A stretch of DNA of 64,000 nucleotides from Arthrobacter sp. zg-Y844 (lineage in GTDB: Bacteria; Actinomycetota; Actinomycetes; Actinomycetales; Micrococcaceae). Every line of letters begins with the position of its first letter. Positions within the stretch are counted from its first letter, which is position 1. The translations under genes and the position numbers were made by a program. Location of the stretch: NCBI RefSeq assembly GCF_024385465.1, contig NZ_JANFLS010000001.1:1054001-1118000 (forward strand), read 5' to 3'. This document shows, in pieces, positions 18,125 to 26,510 of the stretch. Below the pieces are notes generated by a model. The model worked only from the letters and a program-made list of their open reading frames with translations, had not been told where the DNA came from and ran no database searches.

Positions 18125-18750
18125 GCGGCGGCTTCCAGGTCGAGGAGGATCTTCTTGGCGGCGGGACCGCCGCGGTAGCCGCCGGTAGTCCCGTCGGAGC
18201 GCAGGACCCGGTGGCAGGGGATGACCAGGGGCAGCGGATTGCGGCCGCAGGCGGTGCCCACAGCCCGGACGGCACCGGGGTTTCCGGTTAGTGCGGCTAT
18301 GCCCGCATACGTGGAGGTGTGCCCGTAACCGATCTGCTGCAGCGCCTGGACCACGGTCCGCCGGTATCCGGCGGTGAGCCGCAGGTCCAGGTCCAGGTCG
18401 AAGCTGCGCCGGGTCCCTTCGAAGTACTCGCGGAGTTGGGCGGCGGGACGGGCCAGGCGCTCCGGAGCCTCGAGGATCCGCGGGCTGATCCGGGTGCTGA
18501 GGTCCTGCAGCACGGTATCCACCCCTTCGCATTCGAACGCGACCCGGACCAGGCCGGCGTCGGTGGCGGCAAGGATGAGCCGGCCCACGGGACTGTCGAT
18601 GACGGTGTAGGCAACGTCCAGCAGCCCGGCTAACCCGGCTCCTGCGGCCAGGCGGGAATGCAGGGCGGCAAGGACCGCGCCCTCGCGGGGGTCGGGGTCC
18701 AGGAGCCCGGCACTGGAGGGGCCGGCGTCGGTGGTCTCAAAGGATGCCAT
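18121..18750 (-). CDS. ogt: Methylated-DNA--protein-cysteine methyltransferase
   Basis: Suicide O6-alkylguanine repair protein of 209 residues. The C-terminal domain carries the active-site motif IPCHRV preceded by RAVGTACGRNPLPLV and followed by GTTGGYRGG. The helix-turn-helix part contains YGHTSTYAGIAALTGNPGAVRAVG. The N-terminal extension is about 35 residues longer than a minimal Ogt and looks disordered. GAGGAGG before the ATG at 18750 fixes the start, which lies 14 bases inside the end of the sigma factor gene. No Ada-type regulatory domain is present, so induction would need the sigma factor or another regulator. Confidence 0.95.
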   Translation of the reverse strand: MASFETTDAGPSSAGLLDPDPREGAVLAALHSRLAAGAGLAGLLDVAYTVIDSPVGRLILAATDAGLVRVAFECEGVDTVLQDLSTRISPRILEAPERLARPAAQLREYFEGTRRSFDLDLDLRLTAGYRRTVVQALQQIGYGHTSTYAGIAALTGNPGAVRAVGTACGRNPLPLVIPCHRVLRSDGTTGGYRGGPAAKKILLDLEAAA

Positions 18751-19216
18751 GGCGGTCCTCCTCATACAGGGTTCGTAGTTTCTTGATCCCGTCTGCCGCG
18801 GAGCGGCGGCAGGCGGCTTCGCTGCCGCCGAGCAGCCGGGCCACTTCGGCATACGGGAGCCCGGCGAGGTGATGGTACGCGAGCGCCTCGCGCTGGCGGA
18901 CCGGCAGGGTTTTCAGGGCCGACCACAGTCCGTCGGTGTCCACCTGCGGTGCCCTCACCGGTTCGGGGACTTCGTCCACCGGAACCGGGTTTCGGGCGGC
19001 GGAACGGTGCTGGTCCACGGCCTTCCGCTTGGCTATGGTCACCAACCAGGCCTGGACGTTGGCGCCCTCGGGCAGGTCCGGGTAGGCGCCCAGGGCGGCG
19101 AGGAACGTTTCGGACCACGCATCTTCGGCCTGGTCCGGGCCCACGACGGCACGGCAGACGCGCAGCACGGACGGGCCGTGTTCGCGGACAATCTGCTCAA
19201 AGGGTTTCACTTCCAC
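18737..19216 (-). CDS. ECF-type sigma-70 family sigma factor
   Basis: 159-residue two-domain sigma factor. Region 2 (about 5-75) contains GPDQAEDAWSETFLAALGA and VQAWLVTIAKRKAVDQHR. Region 4 (about 95-150) has LPVRQREALAYHHLAGLPYAEVARLLGGSEAACRRSAADGI. The start is a GTG at 19216, or possibly the in-frame GTG at 19210. It leads an operon with three DNA alkylation repair genes and no anti-sigma gene is adjacent, so control may be by expression level or by an unlinked factor (inference). No GGAAC/CGTC-type autoregulated promoter was seen upstream. Confidence 0.9.
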   Translation of the reverse strand: MEVKPFEQIVREHGPSVLRVCRAVVGPDQAEDAWSETFLAALGAYPDLPEGANVQAWLVTIAKRKAVDQHRSAARNPVPVDEVPEPVRAPQVDTDGLWSALKTLPVRQREALAYHHLAGLPYAEVARLLGGSEAACRRSAADGIKKLRTLYEEDRHGIL

Positions 19217-19331
19217 ATACGGTAGACGTTTTCCGCGCTCCGTTTGTGAGCCGCCGGGTCAAGAAAGTTTCCCGCGTCCGACGGCGGTGGCTAGACTTCC
19301 CTCTACGTCGCAGATCAAAGGAGATCACCCC

Positions 19332-20873
19332 ATGCACAACCTCGCCGGCATTCTGACCGACACGGTGGCGCGCTTTCCGGAGCGGACAGCCCTGAAGCTA
19401 GATGAAACCGTAGTCTCCTACGCCGCCCTCGACGCCATGAGCGCCAAGGTTGCCGGTTTCCTCGCCAGCCGGGGCGTGGAGCCCGGAGACCGCGTTGCGC
19501 TGGTGATGCCGAACATCCCGCAGATGGCGTTCCTGTACTTCGGCGCCCTGCGCCACGGCGCCGTCGTCGTTCCCATGAACCCGCTGCTGAAGGCCCGCGA
19601 GGTGGCCTACCACCTGCAGGACTCGGGTGCCCGGATTGCCTTCGCGTGGGAAGGCGTGGCCGGGGAAGTCTCTGCCGGGGCGGAAGAGGCCGGCGGAGTG
19701 GAGGTGGTTTCCGTGGATTCGGCCGCATTCCTGCAGTTGCTGGCCGGTGCGGACAGCCGCACCGAAGTGGCTGAAGTGGATGACCAGGACACCGCGGTGA
19801 TCCTTTACACCTCCGGAACCACGGGACGGCCCAAGGGCGCAGCCCTCACGCACCGGAACCTCCTCACCAACGCCTACGTGGCGCAGTCCCTGCTGAACAC
19901 GGTGGAGACGGATGTCCACTTCGGCGGCCTGCCCTTCTTCCATGTGTTCGGCCAGACCGCGGCCCTGAACTCGTCCGTCCTGTCCGGCGCGTCCATCAGC
20001 CTGCTGCCTCGTTTCGATGCGGGCAAGGCCCTGGAGATCATCGAGCGCGACGGCGTAACCATCTTCGAAGGCGTGCCCACCATGTACGTGGGCATGCTCC
20101 GCCACCCGGCGGTCAAGACCACCAACCTGTCATCCCTGCGCGGAGCCATCACCGGCGGTTCCGCCATGCCGCTGGAAATCCTGCACGAGTTCGAGGAGGT
20201 TTTCGGCATCGAACTCCTGGAGGGTTACGGCCTCTCGGAGACCTCGCCGATTGTCTCCTTCAATGTTCCCGGCGGCGACCGCCGGCCCGGCTCCATCGGT
20301 AAAACCGTGGCGGGGACGGAGGTCCGGATGCTGGACCCGGACGGCAACGACGTTCCGGTCGGCGAGGTCGGGGAGCTGTCCGTCCGCGGCGACGGCGTGA
20401 TGAAGGGCTACTGGAAGAACGACGACGCCACGGCCGCTGCCATCCCGGACGGCTGGTTCCGGACCGGGGACCTGGCCCGTTTCGACGAGGACGGGAACAT
20501 CTACATAGTGGACCGGAAGAAGGACATCATTCTGCGCGGCGGCTACAACGTCTACCCGCGTGAGGTCGAAGAGGTCCTTTACGAGCACCCGGCCGTGGCC
20601 GAAGCAGCGGTCATCGGCATCCCCGATTCGCTGCACGGCGAGGAAATCGTGGCGGTGGTCGGACTTCGTGAAGAAGCAATGCCCGCTGACGACGCAGCAC
20701 GGGACGAGCTGATCGCAGACATCCAGCAGTTCACCAAGGACCGGCTGGCCGCGTACAAGTATCCGCGCCGGATCGAGCTGACCGACGCGCTGCCCAAGGG
20801 GCCCACGGGCAAGATCCTGAAGCGGGAAATCAAGGTTTCCGCTCCCCTGGCGGCTGAGGCGCCCGGGGTGTAG
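19332..20873 (+). CDS. Long-chain fatty acid--CoA ligase (AMP-binding)
   Basis: ANL-superfamily acyl-CoA synthetase of 513 residues, activating a carboxylic acid with ATP and CoA. The P-loop VILYTSGTTGRPKGA is near residue 160, the A5 region is LLEGYGLSETSP, the A7/A8 hinge is DGWFRTGDLARFDEDGNIYIVDRKKDIILRGGYNVYP, and the C-terminal catalytic Lys lies in PKGPTGKILKRE. AAAGGAG supports the ATG at 19332. It appears monocistronic and is divergent from the ECF sigma factor. The acyl chain is not deducible. Confidence 0.93.
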   Translation: MHNLAGILTDTVARFPERTALKLDETVVSYAALDAMSAKVAGFLASRGVEPGDRVALVMPNIPQMAFLYFGALRHGAVVVPMNPLLKAREVAYHLQDSGARIAFAWEGVAGEVSAGAEEAGGVEVVSVDSAAFLQLLAGADSRTEVAEVDDQDTAVILYTSGTTGRPKGAALTHRNLLTNAYVAQSLLNTVETDVHFGGLPFFHVFGQTAALNSSVLSGASISLLPRFDAGKALEIIERDGVTIFEGVPTMYVGMLRHPAVKTTNLSSLRGAITGGSAMPLEILHEFEEVFGIELLEGYGLSETSPIVSFNVPGGDRRPGSIGKTVAGTEVRMLDPDGNDVPVGEVGELSVRGDGVMKGYWKNDDATAAAIPDGWFRTGDLARFDEDGNIYIVDRKKDIILRGGYNVYPREVEEVLYEHPAVAEAAVIGIPDSLHGEEIVAVVGLREEAMPADDAARDELIADIQQFTKDRLAAYKYPRRIELTDALPKGPTGKILKREIKVSAPLAAEAPGV

Positions 20874-20886
20874 CGGCCCGGGGCCT

Positions 20887-20902
20887 GGGGCCTTTAGGCC
20901 CC
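20887..20902 (+). terminator. Short hairpin after acyl-CoA ligase
   Basis: GGGGCC (20887-20892) and GGCCCC (20897-20902) form a 6-bp stem with a TTTA loop, 14 bases past the ligase stop. A weak terminator candidate. The remaining bases to 21068 hold nothing recognised. Confidence 0.45.
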
Positions 20903-21068
20903 TACGGGGCCTGGAACGGCGGCAACGAAATTCTCCGCTCGCAGAGCTCGCGAGAATATTAAAGCCGCCTTCCTCCAGGCCCCTCCGGTGCCCGCGGAAG
21001 GGCCAGCAAGTGCCAGTCTCCAGTTTGCGGCCCGCAGGCGTTGCGGGAATTGAAGGGTTAAGCGGCGG

Positions 21069-22049
21069 CTAGGCGTAGGGCTCGACGTCGGCCGCTGCCT
21101 CCCCCGGCAGCCCGGCCGATTCGTCGGAACGGACCAGCACAACACCGGCAACAATCAGGCACCCGCCTGCCAGCTGGACGGGGCGTGGCAGCTCCGAAAG
21201 CAGCAGCCACGCCCACAGGACCGCGAACAGCACCTCGGTCAGGGACACGAACGAAGCCACCCGCGAGCCGAGGGAGCGGGCCGCAATAATCCCGGTGACG
21301 TACGCCAGCACCGTGGAAAACAGCACCAGGCCGATCAGCGGGACCCACCATGCGGTCCGCCAGCCGGCCAGGTCCACATCCGTGGTGCTGAAATCCAGGG
21401 AAAGGACGCCGGTGAGGCCCAACGCGGCCATGGTGGCACCGCCCACGAACATCCCGCCCGTGGCCAGCACCAATGGCGGAAGGGAATCGTTCTGCTTGGC
21501 GGTGATGAAGAAATAGCTCGCCAGGCAGACCGCGGCGGCGAGTCCCCACAGCACTCCCACCGGGTCAATCCGCGTGCTCCCGCCCAGGTCCAGGACCAGG
21601 ACCAGCCCCGCCACGGCGGCCACCGTACCAAGGACCGTGCGGATGCCGGGGCGGCGTCGCGTGGCGACCCAGATCCAAAGCACCATCAGTACCGGGGCAA
21701 GGAACTCCAGGAGCAGGGCAACGCCCACGGACAGGCGCTCCACCGCGTTGAAATAGAAGAACTGGCAACCGGCCACCCCGATGAACCCGAACAGTACGAT
21801 GGTGCGCCAGTTGCTCCGCACCTGGCTCCAGCGTCCGCGCAGGACGAGAGCTGTGGGAACCGCGAGGACGAGTGCTGCTCCGAGCATCCGGACAGCAACG
21901 GCGCCGGTGGGGCTCCAACCGGTTTCCAGCAGCGCCTTCGCAAAGGATCCGGACAATCCAAACACCGCCGACGATGCCAGCGCCACGAGAATCCCGGCCG
22001 CTCCCGGCCGCAGTGCCGTTTGGCTGCCTTTTGTCCGCGCCCGTGCCAT
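21069..22049 (-). CDS. EamA/DMT-superfamily transporter
   Basis: Inner membrane protein of 326 residues with ten predicted hydrophobic segments in two EamA repeats, probably a metabolite or amino acid exporter (RhtA-like group). Examples of segments are IVLFGFIGVAGCQFFYFNAVE and LIGLVLFSTVLAYVTGIIAA. CAGGGAG precedes the ATG. It stands alone, divergent from the LPXTG protein. The substrate is unknown. Confidence 0.88.
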   Translation of the reverse strand: MARARTKGSQTALRPGAAGILVALASSAVFGLSGSFAKALLETGWSPTGAVAVRMLGAALVLAVPTALVLRGRWSQVRSNWRTIVLFGFIGVAGCQFFYFNAVERLSVGVALLLEFLAPVLMVLWIWVATRRRPGIRTVLGTVAAVAGLVLVLDLGGSTRIDPVGVLWGLAAAVCLASYFFITAKQNDSLPPLVLATGGMFVGGATMAALGLTGVLSLDFSTTDVDLAGWRTAWWVPLIGLVLFSTVLAYVTGIIAARSLGSRVASFVSLTEVLFAVLWAWLLLSELPRPVQLAGGCLIVAGVVLVRSDESAGLPGEAAADVEPYA

Positions 22050-22277
22050 GAATCTCCCTGCGGTTTAGGACAGCCCGGGACTGAGGGTCCGGGATTACGA
22101 CGGCGACGCTACCCGGCCCGGGGAGCGCTTTCAATATGCTCTTTGTCCGGATAATCTGCATCCTTGCTATCTGAGGAGAGGCACGCTATTCTCGCCCTTA
22201 CCTGCGGCATGGGTCTCTATCCGGTGCAGGTACCACTTATTGATGGCGCACATTACTGTGCGTACTTCAAATACTTG
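22050..22277. other. Divergent intergenic region, DMT exporter / surface protein
   Basis: Together with the leader at 22278-22373, this makes a 324-base gap. It holds promoters for the exporter and the surface protein; I could not place -35/-10 elements with confidence. An in-frame extension of the surface protein to 22164 is possible but is contradicted by the duplicated leader. Confidence 0.4.
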
Positions 22278-22373
22278 TTCAGCAGTTTCAGTCTCGTTTC
22301 CTCCGCATTCTCCATTTGCCGCCTTACCAGCATGGAAACGTCGGAGGTTGACGGTTTTATGGGGGAAAATTTC
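22278..22373 (+). promoter_or_regulatory. Duplicated 5' leader, copy 1
   Basis: About 96 bases directly before the first LPXTG gene align with 23948-24046 before the second, at roughly three quarters identity. Shared blocks are TTCAG...CAGTCTC, CCTCCGCA, CTCCA, GGAAACG and TTTTATGGGGGAAAA. Copy 2 has one extra A before the start codon, which shifts any upstream frame, so the block is non-coding. The GGGGG stretch is the probable ribosome binding site. Confidence 0.7.
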
Positions 22374-23693
22374 ATGCAGGAAAATTCACGCAACATTTCG
22401 GCACGGGTCGGCGCCGTCAGCGCCGTAGCCCTTTTGGCAGTCAGCGGCGCATTCATTGCCAGCCCCGCGATGGCCGGAGAGCTGGACCCGTCGGCACCCG
22501 CCTCGCCGCCGGCCACTACGCCGCCGACGACGCCGCCGCCCACCGAGGAACCGACCACGCCGCCGACGACGCCGCCGGCCACCCAGGAACCCACCGCACC
22601 GGCCACGCCGCCGGCCACCCAGGAACCGACCGCACCGGCCACCGAGGCACCCACCGCACCCGCAGTTCTGGCGCCGCCCACGACCAATCTGGCCGATGGT
22701 GATGTCATTAAGACGAGCCACCTCATCAAGGGAACAGCTCCGGGGGCAACCTCCGTGGAATTGTCCATCAATGGAGCAAAGCCGGACACCATTGCTGTAG
22801 CGGCAGACGGCACGTGGAGTATTCTCGCGCCCACCTTCACGGCGGAAGGGGGGGCTACGCTGACCCTTACGATAGTTGCCATCAACGGCGACACCCGGTC
22901 AGAACCCACCACTGTCGTTGTGACCCTTGAAGATGCACCACTGCCGGCACCCGGAGTCACCACCCCGACCCGCGTCGTGGACTCCCTGAAGGTTCTCACC
23001 GGCAACGGCGTGCCGGGAGCCACCGTCACGATCACGATCGCCGGGGACGTAGCAGCACCGATTACCGGAGTTGTCACGGTTGGCGAGAACGGTATCTGGG
23101 AGCTGGCCCTCGAGACGCCGCTGGGCTACGGAGGGTATGACCTGACCCTCGTGCAGTCGCAGGAGGGCAAGGAAAGCTCCGAGACAATCACCGACTTCAT
23201 CGATGTGGTCCCCGCCGCTCCGGTGGTCACCACCCCGGGCGAGGGTGCCGAAGTCCCCGTCAACAAGCTGCCGGCAGCAATCACCGGCACCGCGGTGCCC
23301 GGTGCGGACGTCGAGCTCGTGGTCGACTTCGACCTCGACGGTGAGGCCGATGTGGATGAACTCGCGATCCAGGCAACTGTCGCCGATGCCAGTGGCAACT
23401 GGTCCGTCCCGCTGACTCCTTTGGCTGAGGGTGCCCACAACATTGTTGCCATCCAGGCCGTCGGGGATGCAATCTCCGATTTCTCCGACACCAGCTTCAC
23501 CGTTACGGCTGCAGTTGTTGCTCCGCCCGTCACCGTCAATCCCGTTCCGGCCGGAAACCCGGGAGCCGGCGGACTGCCCGACACCGGTGCGGCGAACCTG
23601 GGCCTGCTGGCCGGAGGCGGAGCAGCCCTGCTCACCGCCGGTGGTGCAGCCCTGCTGTTCAACCGGCGCCGCAACGCGGCTTCCGAGTCCTAG
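22374..23693 (+). CDS. LPXTG-anchored surface protein with Ig-like repeats
   Basis: Secreted, cell-wall-anchored protein of 439 residues. The signal peptide (about 1-37) ends near SPAMAGE. A Pro/Thr-rich stalk (about 40-100) follows, then three bacterial Ig-like repeats (about 105-390) marked by DGTWSILAP, ENGIWELALE and ASGNWSVPLTP. The sorting signal is LPDTG at about 401, a hydrophobic segment and RRR. The ATG at 22374 is chosen because only this start is shared with the paralogue downstream. No sortase gene is in the window. Likely an adhesin or wall structural protein (inference). Confidence 0.88.
   Translation: MQENSRNISARVGAVSAVALLAVSGAFIASPAMAGELDPSAPASPPATTPPTTPPPTEEPTTPPTTPPATQEPTAPATPPATQEPTAPATEAPTAPAVLAPPTTNLADGDVIKTSHLIKGTAPGATSVELSINGAKPDTIAVAADGTWSILAPTFTAEGGATLTLTIVAINGDTRSEPTTVVVTLEDAPLPAPGVTTPTRVVDSLKVLTGNGVPGATVTITIAGDVAAPITGVVTVGENGIWELALETPLGYGGYDLTLVQSQEGKESSETITDFIDVVPAAPVVTTPGEGAEVPVNKLPAAITGTAVPGADVELVVDFDLDGEADVDELAIQATVADASGNWSVPLTPLAEGAHNIVAIQAVGDAISDFSDTSFTVTAAVVAPPVTVNPVPAGNPGAGGLPDTGAANLGLLAGGGAALLTAGGAALLFNRRRNAASES
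22500..22665 (+). repeat. Pro/Thr-rich coding repeat (stalk)
   Basis: Low-complexity GCC/ACC-rich DNA inside the first LPXTG gene encodes PPTTPP-type runs and two near-identical copies of PPATQEPTAPAT. Such tracts are prone to length variation. Confidence 0.75.
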
Positions 23694-23712
23694 GAATTCC
23701 TAAGCAATAGAC

Positions 23713-23747
23713 GAGGCGGGCCCCGGCGAATAGCCGGGGCCCGCTTC
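23713..23747 (+). terminator. Terminator after first LPXTG gene
   Basis: GCGGGCCCCGGC (23716-23727) pairs perfectly with 23733-23744 around GAATA; flanking bases extend the stem to 15 pairs with one wobble. CGTTTATGCCCTTTTT follows. Confidence 0.9.
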
Positions 23748-23947
23748 GCGTTTATGCCCTTTTTCGCGAACGCGGTGGCGTTAGGCCCGGCATGCAAAGC
23801 GCCCATGCACAAGCCTTGCCATACCGGGCGGTGGCCGCTATTCTTTCGCGTGTCTGTGATCTCGGTTACCCGGTGCTTTAATTCCGGCCGGTTGAATTCA
23901 TTGGCAGGATAACGGCCTTTCAGGGAATCGGCCGGGATCGGTACAAA
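23748..23947. other. Spacer between the two LPXTG genes
   Basis: Part of the 353-base gap between the paralogues. After the terminator it contains no gene I can support. The promoter of the second gene must lie here or within the duplicated leader. Confidence 0.4.
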
Positions 23948-24046
23948 TTCAGTAGTGTCAGTCTCATTACCTCCGCAATCTCCAGGTGCCGTACGTGCGC
24001 CTGCACGGAAACGCCGGTGGTCGATGTTTTATGGGGGAAAAATTTC
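23948..24046 (+). promoter_or_regulatory. Duplicated 5' leader, copy 2
   Basis: Second copy of the leader found at 22278-22373, ending in ATGGGGGAAAAA TTTC before the start codon. The retained similarity outside coding sequence suggests a shared regulatory or translational role. Confidence 0.7.
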
Positions 24047-26422
24047 ATGCAGGAAAGTTCACGCCCGCTCTACGCACGGGTAGGCGCCCTTAGCGCCGCT
24101 GCCCTTCTGGCGGTGAGCGGCGCATTCATCGCCGGCCCGGCCATGGCTGATACCGGGGACACCCCGCAGCCGACCACGACCGAAACACCCGCCGCTGCAA
24201 TGCAGGGCACCGGAGAACTGGCTCCCGGTCTCGAGGAGGCCCTCCAGCGCGACCTCGGCATGACCGTCGACGAATTCGTGGCTGCAGGCGACCTCGGCAA
24301 GAAGGCCTCGGACAACCTCGAGCGGCTCAAGGCCACTGCGGGCTTCGTCGGCATTGAGGTCCTCGACGGCAGCCTGGTTATCACCGGCAGCGGCGAAGAA
24401 CTCCAGGCACTCGCTACCGAACTCGACGCCACAGTCGTTAAGCCTGAGGCCCCGGTTGTGGAGGCTCCCAGCGCAGAACCGGCCCCCGCGGCGTCCCCCG
24501 CAGTCCAGCCCGCCGAAACCGAAGCAGCCGAGGACAAAGCTCCGGCTGATGTAAAGGCAAAGCGGGCATCGGATCTCCGGAGCCTCCTGTCCGAATACGC
24601 CGCAGCAACGGGCAGTGCGGACAAGCTGCAGTCGGTCAGCGGCAACATTGAGCAGGGGTTTGAACTCAAGGTGGGCGATCCCGCAGAAGCGCTGGGTTCC
24701 CAGAGGGCCCGCGGCACGACTGCACCTATGACGCCGCAGCAGTTCGACGAGCTGTACTCAAACGTCACGGTCACCTACGACCACGGGACCACGTTGAAGT
24801 TTGAAGACATTCCGAATGGTTCGGGCTACCTCTTCGCGACCGCCGAAGGTGCCTTTGCCTGCTCCATCGGTTTCGCCGGGTTCAACGCCGACGGCGAGGC
24901 TGCCGCCATCACCGCCGGGCACTGCCCGGACGGAGCATTCCCCGAGACCACTCTCGAACATCATGACTACGACCTGGGCCTCTTCAGCGCCACCTATGAA
25001 TTCGGCGGCACCGAGACCGATCCCGGTACCGATATCGGCGTCATCGACGACATCAACCCCGAGCTGACCCTGCTGCCGGAGACCCTGCAGTGGGAGAACG
25101 TTGATGATCTTTCCGCCACCACAGTGAAGGTCACCGGAACCACCTCACCCGTCGTGGGCGCACCGATCTGCAAGTCCGGCCGGACAACCTTCTGGACCTG
25201 CGGCACCATCCTGCAGAGTGATCATCTTGTCAACGTTGAGGGCTCCTGGGTTGAAGGGTTTGAAGCCCAGCTCCAGGCTGCGCAGGGCGACTCCGGCGGA
25301 TCCATGATCTCCGGCAACCTGGCCGTAGGCCTCATCAGCGCGGGCGTACCCGGCTCCGGCAAGGTCACGGGCGCCGACCTCGACCGTGCCATGCCCGTGC
25401 TCTCCGGCTACACCCTCGCCATCCACCTGGACGCACCCGCGCTGACCAGCCCGGCGAACAACGGCACCGTTGACACCGACGCGGTCATCACCGGCACCGC
25501 AACGGGCGCCAAGACCGTGGACCTGACCGTCGACGGCGTCGACTCGACGGTAGAGGTCGCCGCGGACGGCACCTGGTCCTTCAAGGCACCGACCCTGGTG
25601 CCGGCCGACGAAAAGCTCACCATCACTGCGCAGGCCGTCAACGGATACAGCAAGTCCACCGTCAGCAACTTCGAACTGACGGTCAAGGAAGCTCCCCTGC
25701 CGGCCCCGGTCTTCACGACCCCCGCCACGGTGCTGCATTCCATCGAGACCGTTGAAGGCACCGGCGTAGCCGGCGCCACCGTGTCCCTGACTGTGCCGGG
25801 CGACGCCGAGGAAGAGGAAGTAGCAGCCGCTGCAGTTCTCGATACCGAGGTCGACGACGAAGGCAACTGGGCGGTAACCCTCGAGGAACCGCTGACGTAC
25901 GGCGTCTACAAGCTGTCCGCAGTCCAGGGCGGCATTGCCGGCAAGGAAGACTCGGCGGCAGCGACGCTGAACCTTACGGTCGCACCCGACGCTCCGGTGA
26001 TCACCTCCCCAACTGACGGCCAGGAGTTCGTTGAAGGTTCACTCCCCAACGAAATCACCGGTACCGGCACCGCCGGCGTCGAGGTGACCGTTGCGGTCGA
26101 TGACGAGGCCCTCGAGGCCGTAGTCGTGGACGAAGACGGCAACTGGTCTGTTCCGATGGGCGATTTGACCGCGGGCGACTACGCAATCACGGCCGTCCAG
26201 ACCATCAACAGCGCTCCGTCGGCCGACGCCTCCGCGGGCATCACGGTCACCGCAGCTCCGGTTGTGGTGAACCCGGCTCCGGCCGCCAATCCGGGTGGCG
26301 GGCTGCCTGACACCGGCGCCGCCAACCTCGGCCTGCTGGCCGGAGGCGGAGCATCCCTGCTCGCCGCCGGTGCTGCAGCGCTGATGTACAACAAGCGCCG
26401 CCGGGTTTCTGTGGACGCCTAA
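24047..26422 (+). CDS. LPXTG-anchored trypsin-like serine protease with Ig repeats
   Basis: Surface protease of 791 residues. A signal peptide (about 1-35) is followed by an acidic, Ala-rich prodomain (about 55-230). A chymotrypsin-fold S1 domain (about 235-435) has His292 in ITAGHC, a probable catalytic Asp329 in TDIGVI, and Ser416 in GDSGGS; cysteines at ACSIG/AGHC and ICKSG/WTCG fit two disulfides of the streptogrisin/alpha-lytic type. Three Ig-like repeats follow (about 438-735). The sorting signal is LPDTG at about 753, a membrane segment and KRRR. Signal peptide and anchor are nearly identical to the upstream paralogue; the protease is unique to this copy. Confidence 0.9.
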   Translation: MQESSRPLYARVGALSAAALLAVSGAFIAGPAMADTGDTPQPTTTETPAAAMQGTGELAPGLEEALQRDLGMTVDEFVAAGDLGKKASDNLERLKATAGFVGIEVLDGSLVITGSGEELQALATELDATVVKPEAPVVEAPSAEPAPAASPAVQPAETEAAEDKAPADVKAKRASDLRSLLSEYAAATGSADKLQSVSGNIEQGFELKVGDPAEALGSQRARGTTAPMTPQQFDELYSNVTVTYDHGTTLKFEDIPNGSGYLFATAEGAFACSIGFAGFNADGEAAAITAGHCPDGAFPETTLEHHDYDLGLFSATYEFGGTETDPGTDIGVIDDINPELTLLPETLQWENVDDLSATTVKVTGTTSPVVGAPICKSGRTTFWTCGTILQSDHLVNVEGSWVEGFEAQLQAAQGDSGGSMISGNLAVGLISAGVPGSGKVTGADLDRAMPVLSGYTLAIHLDAPALTSPANNGTVDTDAVITGTATGAKTVDLTVDGVDSTVEVAADGTWSFKAPTLVPADEKLTITAQAVNGYSKSTVSNFELTVKEAPLPAPVFTTPATVLHSIETVEGTGVAGATVSLTVPGDAEEEEVAAAAVLDTEVDDEGNWAVTLEEPLTYGVYKLSAVQGGIAGKEDSAAATLNLTVAPDAPVITSPTDGQEFVEGSLPNEITGTGTAGVEVTVAVDDEALEAVVVDEDGNWSVPMGDLTAGDYAITAVQTINSAPSADASAGITVTAAPVVVNPAPAANPGGGLPDTGAANLGLLAGGGASLLAAGAAALMYNKRRRVSVDA

Positions 26423-26443
26423 CAGCACCAGCGGTACACACTG

Positions 26444-26476
26444 AAGCGGGTCCCTGCCAACGGCCGGGACCCGCTT
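26444..26476 (+). terminator. Terminator after surface protease
   Basis: AAGCGGGTCCC (26444-26454) pairs perfectly with 26466-26476 around an 11-nt loop that can itself pair GCC/GGC. Confidence 0.85.
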
Positions 26477-26510
26477 TGACTTAAGCTACTGTCACGCACC
26501 AGGAGGAATC

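Noticed and set aside
16536-18275. Apparent 579-residue protein starting before alkA
   Set aside because: Only the last 302 residues are AlkA; the earlier part is alkB read in another frame. The ATGA at 17441-17444 gives the true start.
22278-22373. c-di-AMP (ydaO-type) riboswitch, often found before actinobacterial wall hydrolases
   Set aside because: The conserved core blocks of that riboswitch are not present in either leader copy.
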